The position numbers and the translations under genes are program-made. A stretch of 22,433 nt of DNA, taken from CAZKUR01 sp964556005. Lineage in GTDB: Bacteria; Bacteroidota; Ignavibacteria; Ignavibacteriales; Ignavibacteriaceae. The notes under the pieces are model-generated. The model ran no database searches. It saw only the letters and a list, made by a program, of their open reading frames with translations, and was not told the origin of the DNA. Below are positions 1-6,885 of the stretch, piece after piece; within the stretch, counting starts at the first letter, position 1, and each line of letters begins with the position of its first letter. Location of the stretch: positions 1-22,433 of the forward strand of contig CAZKUR010000064.1 of the NCBI GenBank assembly GCA_964556005.1, written 5' to 3'.

Positions 1-418
1 TAAAACATAGGTTATCACAAATAGAATAATACTTATGAGATTTTTTAATAATATTGTACCCATATTTTTCATAAAATGGAACTGCCGAATCGCGGGCGTT
101 AAGAATGATATATTTTGCTCCCTTTTCTTTCGATCTTTTCTCCAGTTCTTTTAGAATTAAACTTCCAGTACCTTTTCCTTGTTTAATTTTTTCAACCGCC
201 ATGTAACGAATTTGAGCTTCATCTGTTGAATTGAAGTGCGCTCTGCCGACTCCGGTTGGAATTCTGTCTTCTTCACAAGCCATAACATGAATTGCCGTTT
301 TTTCTTTATCATCTTTTTCTGAACCTACAGGCTGGTTCCAGGGCTTTCTCAAAATGCGCCAGCGTAAATCATAATATCTTGCAAATTCTTCTTGGGTTGC
401 CGGTTCTATAATATGCAT
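1..418 (-). CDS. GNAT-family N-acetyltransferase (C-terminus cut by window edge)
   Basis: Translating the minus strand from the ATG at 416-418 gives an open frame (MHIIEPATQEEFARYYDLRW...) that runs off the left edge without a stop, about 139 residues. It reads as a small Gcn5-related acetyltransferase, which moves an acetyl group from acetyl-CoA to an amine. The acetyl-CoA pyrophosphate-binding loop is visible as QGKGTGSLI near residue 84, after the beta strand IRYMAVEK. The usual C-terminal pattern NARDSAVPFYEKYGY follows. Family members of this layout are about 150 residues, so only the last dozen or so are missing. The substrate cannot be told. It starts only 20 bases after the rmuC stop on the same strand, so co-transcription with rmuC is likely. 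No cognate substrate gene is visible. Confidence 0.85.
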   Translation of the reverse strand, partial: MHIIEPATQEEFARYYDLRWRILRKPWNQPVGSEKDDKEKTAIHVMACEEDRIPTGVGRAHFNSTDEAQIRYMAVEKIKQGKGTGSLILKELEKRSKEKGAKYIILNARDSAVPFYEKYGYNIIKKSHKYYSICDNLCF

Positions 419-438
419 ACGGAATTTGCTTCGTAAAT

Positions 439-1809
439 TTAATTTTCAAGTAAAGGAGTCTCATCATCTTCATCGGTTCTATCTAAAATTGACTTCGGCA
501 AAGACTTGCTTGCTTTTGCGCCAAGCTGTTTAATTTTTTCAACCCTTCTAACAAGGTTACCACTGCCATCTGTCAGCTTTTTCATTGCATCGATATAGCT
601 TGTTTTTGAATCATCAATTTTTTTACCGACGTTTACAAGATCGTCAACAAAACCGACAAACTTATCATAAAGTGCACCGCTTTGCCTGGCAATTTCCAAT
701 GCATTTTTATTTTGATTTTCCTGCCGCCAAATACTTGCAATTGTTCTCAAAGTGGCAAGAAGAGTTGAAGGACTAACAATTACAATATTCATTTCAAATG
801 CATCGCTGAAAAGTGAAGCATCAGTTTGAACCGCTAAAGCAAAAGCAGGTTCAATAGGCATGAACATTAATACAAAATCTAAACTTTCAAGTTGATAAAG
901 ATTCTGGTAATTCTTTGAACTTAGATTTTTTATATGTGATCGAATGGAATTTATATGCTCTCTTAAAGCAAGCTGCTTTTCATGCTCATCATCCGATGAA
1001 ACAAATTTTTCGTAAGCAATCAATGAAACTTTTGAATCGATGACAATGCTTTTATTTTCAGGAAGTTTAATTATTACATCAGGCTGAAATCTCCTCCCGG
1101 ATTCGGCAGTAATGCTTTCCTGGACGAGGTATTCTCTCCCTTTTACCAATCCGGATTTTTCGAGAATACTTTCTAAAATAAATTCACCCCAGTTACCCTG
1201 AGTTTTTGTCTGACCCTTTAAAGCACTTGTAAGATTTTTTGCTTCTTGTGTTACCTGCTGGTTCAATTCTTTGAGCATACTTAATTGTTCTTTTAACGAT
1301 GCATGTCCTTTTATACTTTCCTTGCTGTTCTCTTCAACCTTCTTTTCAAACTCTGCAATTTTTTCTTTTAGAGGATTTAAAATTTCACCAAGCTTTTCTT
1401 TATTCTGTTCTGTGAATTTATTTCCCTTCTCCTCAAAAATTTTGTTAGCGAGATTTTCAAATTCCTTTGTGAATTTTTGCTGCAAGTCTTCGATTTCAGA
1501 TTTCTGTTCTGCCAATCTTTCCTGCAGATTACTATAATCAGATTTGATGGATGATAAAGATGAATTGAGTTCTAAAACTTTCTGCCTTTCGGATTTTAAT
1601 TCTTCGGAAGTTTTATCAAATATATCATGAATGTTTTGATTTCTTTCCGAGAGTTTGCCATTCTCAATTTTCAAACTATCAATTTGATTTTCTAATTCTT
1701 TCACCTCGGATGGTGAAATTCCCTGTGATAATTTGAATTTATATTTAGCAATAAACCAGACGCTTAATCCCCCAATAACTAATCCAAAAAGTAAAAAAAT
1801 AATTTCCAT
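439..1809 (-). CDS. rmuC: RmuC-family DNA recombination protein
   Basis: The 456-residue product has the full RmuC layout. An N-terminal membrane helix (residues about 3-21, IIFLLFGLVIGGLSVWF) is followed by a long coiled coil rich in Glu, Lys and Gln (about 35-200). The conserved RmuC domain comes next (about 200-420), with recognisable stretches TQGNWGEFILESILEKSGL, RRFQPDVIIKLPENKSIVID and PIEPAFALA. In E. coli RmuC limits recombination between short inverted repeats; the domain is thought to be related to nuclease folds, and the reaction is not well defined. It starts at the ATG at 1807-1809, 53 bases after the ammonia-lyase gene, and is followed closely by the acetyltransferase. The three genes may form one transcription unit. 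The C-terminal tail (RTDEDDETPLLEN) is acidic and probably disordered. Family assignment is firm; the cellular role is taken from the family. Confidence 0.95.
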   Translation of the reverse strand: MEIIFLLFGLVIGGLSVWFIAKYKFKLSQGISPSEVKELENQIDSLKIENGKLSERNQNIHDIFDKTSEELKSERQKVLELNSSLSSIKSDYSNLQERLAEQKSEIEDLQQKFTKEFENLANKIFEEKGNKFTEQNKEKLGEILNPLKEKIAEFEKKVEENSKESIKGHASLKEQLSMLKELNQQVTQEAKNLTSALKGQTKTQGNWGEFILESILEKSGLVKGREYLVQESITAESGRRFQPDVIIKLPENKSIVIDSKVSLIAYEKFVSSDDEHEKQLALREHINSIRSHIKNLSSKNYQNLYQLESLDFVLMFMPIEPAFALAVQTDASLFSDAFEMNIVIVSPSTLLATLRTIASIWRQENQNKNALEIARQSGALYDKFVGFVDDLVNVGKKIDDSKTSYIDAMKKLTDGSGNLVRRVEKIKQLGAKASKSLPKSILDRTDEDDETPLLEN

Positions 1810-1862
1810 AATTATGAACCCAAATTAAACATTATAATTTCAGCAGTTTTACTTAAGAATTT

Positions 1863-3386
1863 TTAACTCAAACTTCCAACAACTTTCTCAACCTCTTCCA
1901 AAATCTCGCAGGATTTAACTACATCCTTCATCTTTGTATGATCCGGATAAAGAGGTCGGTCAACATCAAGATGATCAACGTGTTTTCTGACTACCTCTTT
2001 CGCTTTTGCAACGCCTTTACCTGTATTCAATTCACGGAAATCAAGTGCTTGTGCGGCTGCCATAAACTCTATTCCCAAAACTCCGTAAGCGTTATCAAGT
2101 ATTTGTGCATTTTTAATTGCTGTATTCATTCCCATAGAAACAAAATCTTCCTGATCCGCTGCTGCCGGGATTGATTGGATCGAGGCAGGAGTTGAAAGAA
2201 TTCTTTGTTCAACGATTAATGAATCCGCAGTATATTGACTTAGCATCATTCCGGAATACATTCCGGCACTTTTTGTTAAGAATGATGGTAAGCCGACGCT
2301 CAAAGCAGGATTTAAAAGCCTGTTCAGTCTTCTTTCCGAGAGAACCGAAATCATAGTAACCGAAGTACCAACCATATCCATGGGAAGTGAGACCGGAGTT
2401 CCCTGAAAGTTTGCACCTGTAAGAGTCATTTTATCTTCCGGAATAAAAATCGGGTTGTCGCCTACTCCGTTCAATTCAATTTCAACCTGCGACTTTGCAT
2501 ATTCAACGGCATCATGAGCAGCGCCGATAACCTGCGGAGTCGAACGCATCGAGTATGCATCTTGAACTTTGCTTTTTACTTTCCCGGAAAGGAGGTCGCT
2601 TCCATTTATGCATTTCAATATTGCCCTTGAACTTCTTACTGCACCGGAAAAACCGCGAAGTTTGTGCAGCCGTTCATCGTATGGCTTTAAATTCGCATGA
2701 AGCGCTTCGAGCGACATTGCCGCAGCAATTTCAGCCTGCTTAAGCCACCTGTCAATATCGTAAATATGAATCGCACTCATTGCCGTTAAAACATTGGAAC
2801 CGTTAATTACTGCTAATCCGTCACGTGCGTGCAAATCAGGAATTTTTATACCGGCTTTATCGAATGCTTCTTTGCCTGATAATAATTCTCCGTTGTAATA
2901 TGCTTTGCCTTCACCCATCATCAATAAAGCAACTTGAGACATAGGTGCAAGATCGCCGCAAGCACCAACTGAACCTTTTTGACAAACATAAGGAGTGACG
3001 CCTTTATTCAGCATATCGACAAGAGTCTGTGTAATTTCAAGCCTGCAGGCAGAATTACCATGCGCATGAACATTTATTCTTCCGGCAATCGCACCGCGTA
3101 CATATTCAATAGGCGCAGGGTCTCCGATTCCGGCGGAATGGTTATAAATAAGATATCTTTGAAATTTTTTTACCTGATCATCATCCAAAACTATCTCTGA
3201 AAATTCACCGATGCCGGTATTTGTGCCGTACATAATTTCATGCGCTTTAAGCTTATCTTCAAGCATTGTACGACATTTTTTTATTTTTTCAACCGATTGA
3301 GGATGGAGTTCAACTTTTTCATTATGACGGGCTATCCGGACAAGCTTCTCAATCGTAAGCCCGGAACCGTCGAGTATAATTGCCAT
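1863..3386 (-). CDS. hutH: Histidine/aromatic ammonia-lyase (MIO family) with an Ala-Cys-Gly triad
   Basis: This is a full-length member of the ammonia-lyase/aminomutase family; HAL itself deaminates L-histidine to urocanate using a cofactor (MIO) made from its own Ala-Ser-Gly. I chose the ATG at 3384-3386 (MAIILDGSGLTIEKLV). A TTG at 3396-3398 would add four residues. Numbered from the ATG, key residues match Pseudomonas putida HAL: Tyr53 in YGTNTGIGE, His83 in NHSAG, and Asn195 in INGSN. VQDAYSMR and QEDFVSMG also match. The triad at 142-144 reads Ala-Cys-Gly (GSVGACGDLAP) instead of Ala-Ser-Gly. His83 favours histidine over phenylalanine or tyrosine, but other parts (GANFQGTP) differ from textbook HAL, so the substrate is uncertain. 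No hutU, hutI or hutG lies nearby, so it is not in a recognisable Hut operon. Confidence 0.88.
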   Translation of the reverse strand: MAIILDGSGLTIEKLVRIARHNEKVELHPQSVEKIKKCRTMLEDKLKAHEIMYGTNTGIGEFSEIVLDDDQVKKFQRYLIYNHSAGIGDPAPIEYVRGAIAGRINVHAHGNSACRLEITQTLVDMLNKGVTPYVCQKGSVGACGDLAPMSQVALLMMGEGKAYYNGELLSGKEAFDKAGIKIPDLHARDGLAVINGSNVLTAMSAIHIYDIDRWLKQAEIAAAMSLEALHANLKPYDERLHKLRGFSGAVRSSRAILKCINGSDLLSGKVKSKVQDAYSMRSTPQVIGAAHDAVEYAKSQVEIELNGVGDNPIFIPEDKMTLTGANFQGTPVSLPMDMVGTSVTMISVLSERRLNRLLNPALSVGLPSFLTKSAGMYSGMMLSQYTADSLIVEQRILSTPASIQSIPAAADQEDFVSMGMNTAIKNAQILDNAYGVLGIEFMAAAQALDFRELNTGKGVAKAKEVVRKHVDHLDVDRPLYPDHTKMKDVVKSCEILEEVEKVVGSLS

Positions 3387-3535
3387 AGTTTTTACCAAAT
3401 AATTAATTTTTTAATGAATACTAATTTAAGAATTTAACACGAGAATTTTTTCATTTGAAGCAATTCAAGCAGAGGAGAACTAAATAATTTTAGAATTAAT
3501 TTGAGGAGCATATGTGCATGACTGCATTTAAACTG

Positions 3536-3577
3536 CTCGGATGAATGATTGATAATTTATACTTCATTTAATCCGAG
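3536..3577 (-). terminator. Hairpin downstream of hflX
   Basis: CTCGGAT at 3536-3542 pairs with ATCCGAG at 3571-3577. After a small bulge, AATGA/TCATT extends the stem. It starts 23 bases beyond the hflX stop on the minus strand. No clear U-tract follows, so it may be a weak terminator or a 3'-end stabiliser rather than a classic intrinsic terminator. Confidence 0.4.
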
Positions 3578-3599
3578 TTTATTATGAGTCCGATCATTT

Positions 3600-4874
3600 T
3601 TATGAAATATTGTTATCCGAGATCAGCTTTTTTATTTTATCGGAGTTTTCCCTGTTTGTTTTATAAATGATATGCATTGTGCTGTCATCATATTCAGTCG
3701 ATAAGACTTCCGCTAAAGAATGAATCTTTGCGGCGGTTTTAGAATCGTTCAAATTTAACGCTACATTTTCCTGGACTATATTGCTTTCAATCATATTAAG
3801 AAGCTTTGTTTTCATATTCCCGATATTTATTCCTCTTTGAGCGGAAACGATGACACAATTATCATATTTATTTCTTAAATAATGAATTTTACTTTTATCT
3901 TCCACAACATCGATTTTATTAAATATAAGTAATGTAGCTTTGTCCTTACAATCAAGTTCGGCTAAAGTTTGTCGTACAACTTTAATGTGTTCTTCAAAGT
4001 AAGGATTCGAAATATCTACTACATGAAAAATCAAATCTGCATTTCTAACTTCATTCAATGTACTTTTAAAAGACGCTATTAAGTGCGGAGGAAGTTTGCG
4101 TATAAAACCAACTGTATCGCTTATTAAAAGTTTTTGATTCTTCTTTAATTCTATAGAGCGTGTAGTTGAATCCAGCGTAGCAAAAAGCTTATCTTCGGAA
4201 TATACTCCGGCTTGGGTTAACAAATTAAATAAGGTAGATTTTCCGGCATTTGTATAGCCTACAATTGAGATACGCAGATAATCTTTCCTGCCGGAACTTT
4301 GTGTTTCCCTTTGAAGCTCTATCTTTTTAAGCTTATCTTTTAAGTGACTGATCCTGTTTCTTATCATTCTTCGGTCGGTTTCAATTTGTGTTTCGCCGGG
4401 GCCTTTGGTGCCAATCCCGCCGTATTGTTTGGATAAGTGAGTCCATGCTCTCGTTAATCGCGGCAGCATATATTGCAGCTGTGCAAGTTCAACCTGGGTT
4501 TTTGCTTCATTGGTTTTTGCCCGGGATGCAAATATATCCAAGATCAGTCCGCTCCGGTCAACGATTTTTCTTTCGAATAATTTTTCAAGATTCCTCACCT
4601 GCACAGGAGATAAATCATCATCAAAAATTGCAAGGTCTATGTCATTTACTTTTACGATAAATGAAATTTCCTGTGCTTTTCCTTTACCGATATAAAAGGC
4701 AGGATCTATAGAAAATTTATCCTGAATAATTTTCATTATTGTTTCTGCACCTGCGGTTGCAGCAAGTTCTTCTAATTCGGTGAGATGTTCATTTATTATT
4801 TCTTTATTTAGTTCCCGGGTATTTAATGCTATTAAAATAGCTTTTTCCGGCTTGTGATTGGAAACCTCTAACAT
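3600..4874 (-). CDS. hflX: GTPase HflX (ribosome-associated)
   Basis: The 424-residue product is a complete HflX. An N-terminal HflX-specific domain (residues 1 to about 195) contains the signature GGIGTKGPGETQIETDRR at about 152-169 and a basic helix after it. The GTPase domain then shows G1 GYTNAGKS (206-213), G3 DTVG (253-256), G4 NKID (319-322) and G5 SAQ (344-346). HflX binds 50S or 70S ribosomes and splits or rescues stalled ribosomes under stress, hydrolysing GTP. The start is the ATG at 4872-4874 (MLEVSNHKPEKAILI). The gene is transcribed divergently from the gene at 5067, with 192 AT-rich bases between. hfq, its neighbour in some proteobacteria, is absent here. Confidence 0.96.
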   Translation of the reverse strand: MLEVSNHKPEKAILIALNTRELNKEIINEHLTELEELAATAGAETIMKIIQDKFSIDPAFYIGKGKAQEISFIVKVNDIDLAIFDDDLSPVQVRNLEKLFERKIVDRSGLILDIFASRAKTNEAKTQVELAQLQYMLPRLTRAWTHLSKQYGGIGTKGPGETQIETDRRMIRNRISHLKDKLKKIELQRETQSSGRKDYLRISIVGYTNAGKSTLFNLLTQAGVYSEDKLFATLDSTTRSIELKKNQKLLISDTVGFIRKLPPHLIASFKSTLNEVRNADLIFHVVDISNPYFEEHIKVVRQTLAELDCKDKATLLIFNKIDVVEDKSKIHYLRNKYDNCVIVSAQRGINIGNMKTKLLNMIESNIVQENVALNLNDSKTAAKIHSLAEVLSTEYDDSTMHIIYKTNRENSDKIKKLISDNNIS

Positions 4875-5066
4875 TTAAACTGTGAATTCTCCTTCTATTT
4901 TTTAGTAAAAATTATTTTTGATCTTCACGGAATTTTTTTTACAATCAAGTTCTGTTTTTGTTTCTATATTTAGTACTAATTTATTCAATTAAATTTTGTA
5001 AATACTTTGTGATAATATAAAATAATTTAGTTAAGTTAAAATACCAACTAAATCTGAAGTGCCGTA

Positions 5067-6101
5067 ATGTCACGGATGACAAAAAAATATGTACTCACCT
5101 TTTTTTTATTATTCATACTTATTTTTTTAATAAGTAACACATCCAGTATAAGCCGATTTACCACATATGAGAAAGTATCAAAGAACTTTAATAAAATCAA
5201 TACTTTCTTTACCCAAAATCATAAACTAAAGTCAAACCTAATATCGCAACGAATTCCTTACGGCAGCTTGTGGTATGTTGAAAAATGGAAATTTGATCAC
5301 TACGAACAGGTACCAGGCAAAACCTTGGGCGTTTGGCCTTCCGATTATTCTATTTCTTATTTAACAATGCTAAGATCAAAATTAGGTTATTCAGGAATAT
5401 TAATCGCGCCTAATCAAACCCAGTATAATAACGCGGTTTCTGCGGGCTTTAAAAAAATCATGATTAGTTTGACATCAGCACTTGTGGATAAAAGATACAA
5501 AGAAATTAAAAATTTTGGAAACGTTTATGCTTATTACGTCGATGAACCTGCAGATCAAAATCATTCCATCGAAGGAATAAAAAACGCAATAAATAATTTA
5601 GGTTTAAATTCTTTATTTATTATTAGTGGTTATAAACGAACCGGCACTTTAAATGAAGATGTAAATAGAGCCGATAAAGTTATGTTCAGTTCTTATAAAC
5701 ATTGGTACGTTGTTTTCCCGGGAATTTGGGTTTCATGGCCTGTCGATAATGATCAAACTCCCGATTGGAGCGATATGCAAAGAAGGTACGGAAATAAATT
5801 TTCAATGACCTGGATTAATACGATTGAAACGACGGAATTTGATACTCTTTTTGCACATGCACAAAATTTAGGTTTAACAGGTATGTGGGTATATTCGCTT
5901 GATGGTCATAAAAAAGATCAATTTGGAAATATAAGCAATACCGCATTTCATTATAGTTTTTTAAAAATATTTCTTAGAAAATGGTACGATGTTTACAAAT
6001 GTAACTGCACTATTGGATGTTTCAATACTCCTCCGGATTCGGGTAAATGCTGGAAATATTTAAGTTCTGATTCTACGGGTGTAGTAGTTGGAAATAAATA
6101 G
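5067..6101 (+). CDS. Uncharacterised exported or membrane-anchored protein with a YVDEP motif
   Basis: I do not recognise the family with certainty. The 344-residue product begins with a basic stretch and one hydrophobic helix (about residues 8-23, YVLTFFLLFILIFLIS). This is a signal anchor or uncleaved signal peptide. A Met at residue 4 is an alternative start. The rest alternates strand-like and helix-like segments in the manner of a TIM barrel: YGSLWYVEKW, GILIAP, KKIMISL, VYAYYVDEPAD (157-163), LFIISGY, KVMFSSY, FSMTWINTI, GMWVYSLDG. An acidic pair after a beta strand (Asp159-Glu160) resembles the acid positions of barrel glycoside hydrolases, which suggests but does not prove carbohydrate hydrolysis. 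The C-terminus has four close cysteines (312, 314, 318, 328) in KCNCTIGCFNTPPDSGKC, probably disulfide-bonded outside the cytoplasm. A hairpin follows the stop codon. Confidence 0.7.
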   Translation: MSRMTKKYVLTFFLLFILIFLISNTSSISRFTTYEKVSKNFNKINTFFTQNHKLKSNLISQRIPYGSLWYVEKWKFDHYEQVPGKTLGVWPSDYSISYLTMLRSKLGYSGILIAPNQTQYNNAVSAGFKKIMISLTSALVDKRYKEIKNFGNVYAYYVDEPADQNHSIEGIKNAINNLGLNSLFIISGYKRTGTLNEDVNRADKVMFSSYKHWYVVFPGIWVSWPVDNDQTPDWSDMQRRYGNKFSMTWINTIETTEFDTLFAHAQNLGLTGMWVYSLDGHKKDQFGNISNTAFHYSFLKIFLRKWYDVYKCNCTIGCFNTPPDSGKCWKYLSSDSTGVVVGNK

Positions 6102-6108
6102 GACATGT

Positions 6109-6144
6109 GTATTTAAATAAAAAAATTTAACCCAATTTAAATAC
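6109..6144 (+). repeat. AT-rich inverted repeat after the YVDEP gene
   Basis: GTATTTAAAT at 6109-6118 is perfectly complementary to ATTTAAATAC at 6135-6144, with a 16-base loop. It starts 8 bases past the stop codon at 6101. It would form a stable 3'-end stem-loop and lies directly before the terminator-like hairpin at 6154. Confidence 0.45.
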
Positions 6145-6153
6145 GTAATTCAT

Positions 6154-6175
6154 CCTATCGAAATAGGCATTTTTT
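6154..6175 (+). terminator. Short intrinsic-terminator-like hairpin
   Basis: CCTAT (6154-6158), tetraloop CGAA, ATAGG (6163-6167), then CA and a run of six T. The stem is only 5 bp, so it is weak alone. Placed after the stop of the gene ending at 6101 and after another stem-loop, it is a reasonable transcription end for that gene. Confidence 0.5.
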
Positions 6176-6240
6176 CCTGAAATGGAAAATATTATTATTA
6201 CAGTATCAAAAAAAACGAAATTGAATCGACTTAGGTTAAC

Positions 6241-6822
6241 ATGAAAATAAAATTAATTTTTGCTTTAATAATTTTTACTGCTTCTAATAATTTATTCGCT
6301 CAAGAATTAAATATCGGTTACAGACTTGAACCATATATGTATTCATTAAAAGAAGTTAGAAATGACGGTACATATTCTTCAAAATATACTTTTGCACCTT
6401 TGCTCTCAATGTATTTTTTAATAGGGGAAAGTTTATCCGATGAATATGAGCTTTACTTGAAACCCGGATTTTTAATTGCACCGAATAAAGATTTTGATGG
6501 TCCGGAAATCGGGCTTCAATTAAATAAAAATAATTTTTTAACAAATCAAATATATTTAACCGGTGGAATTAACCTGCATTTTACTAGAAAGACTGCCCAT
6601 GGGACGCAGCTTGTGGAGGTTACGGATTCAAAAATTATTTATTTTTTATTTTTAGGCGCAGGTTACAATTTATCGGATCAAATTGCATTCGATATTACAT
6701 TTCATCAAGCTCTTAATCCGGAATACGGTTATAGAGCTTATACCAATGAATACAACAATATTAAAGGCCCGACAAAAATAAATAATCTAATAAAAATCAG
6801 TTTTCAATTTACAACCGATTGA
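6241..6822 (+). CDS. Probable outer-membrane beta-barrel protein
   Basis: The 193-residue product has a clear Sec signal peptide: MKIK, a hydrophobic core, and LFA before QELN, so cleavage is likely after residue 20. The mature part is made of alternating hydrophobic/polar strands with aromatic ends: LNIGYRLEPYMYSL, KYTFAPLLSMYFLIG, YELYLKPGFLIA, IYLTGGINLHF, IIYFLFLGAGYNL, IAFDITFHQAL. It ends in a strand-like KISFQFTTD. This is the pattern of a small 8-stranded outer-membrane barrel of the OmpX/OmpW size class. No catalytic motif is seen and no specific family name can be given. It reads in the same direction as the gene before it, but terminator-like hairpins in the 139-base gap suggest separate transcription. 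It converges on the BatA-like gene. Confidence 0.7.
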   Translation: MKIKLIFALIIFTASNNLFAQELNIGYRLEPYMYSLKEVRNDGTYSSKYTFAPLLSMYFLIGESLSDEYELYLKPGFLIAPNKDFDGPEIGLQLNKNNFLTNQIYLTGGINLHFTRKTAHGTQLVEVTDSKIIYFLFLGAGYNLSDQIAFDITFHQALNPEYGYRAYTNEYNNIKGPTKINNLIKISFQFTTD

Positions 6823-6828
6823 ATAGTA

Positions 6829-6878
6829 GGGCAACCTTCGGGTTACCCGGTGCAAAACAACTTGTTGACCTGAAGGTT
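6829..6878. terminator. Two alternative hairpins between convergent genes
   Basis: In the 63-base gap between convergent genes, GGGCAACC (6829-6836) and GGTTACCC (6841-6848) form an 8-bp stem with one mismatch around a TTCG loop closed by C-G. AACCTTCGGGT (6833-6843) can instead pair with ACCTGAAGGTT (6868-6878) over 11 bp including one G-T wobble. Position suggests a bidirectional terminator, although T-tracts are poor. Confidence 0.55.
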
Positions 6879-6885
6879 ACAAACT

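Noticed and set aside
1271..1537. Ser/Phe-rich 88-residue plus-strand open frame
   Set aside because: It is a shadow of the Glu/Lys-rich coiled coil of rmuC; its composition is the expected complement.
3387..3398. TTG start for the ammonia-lyase, adding four residues
   Set aside because: The ATG at 3386 gives the usual family N-terminus, and active-site numbering then equals that of P. putida HAL. No ribosome site favours the TTG.
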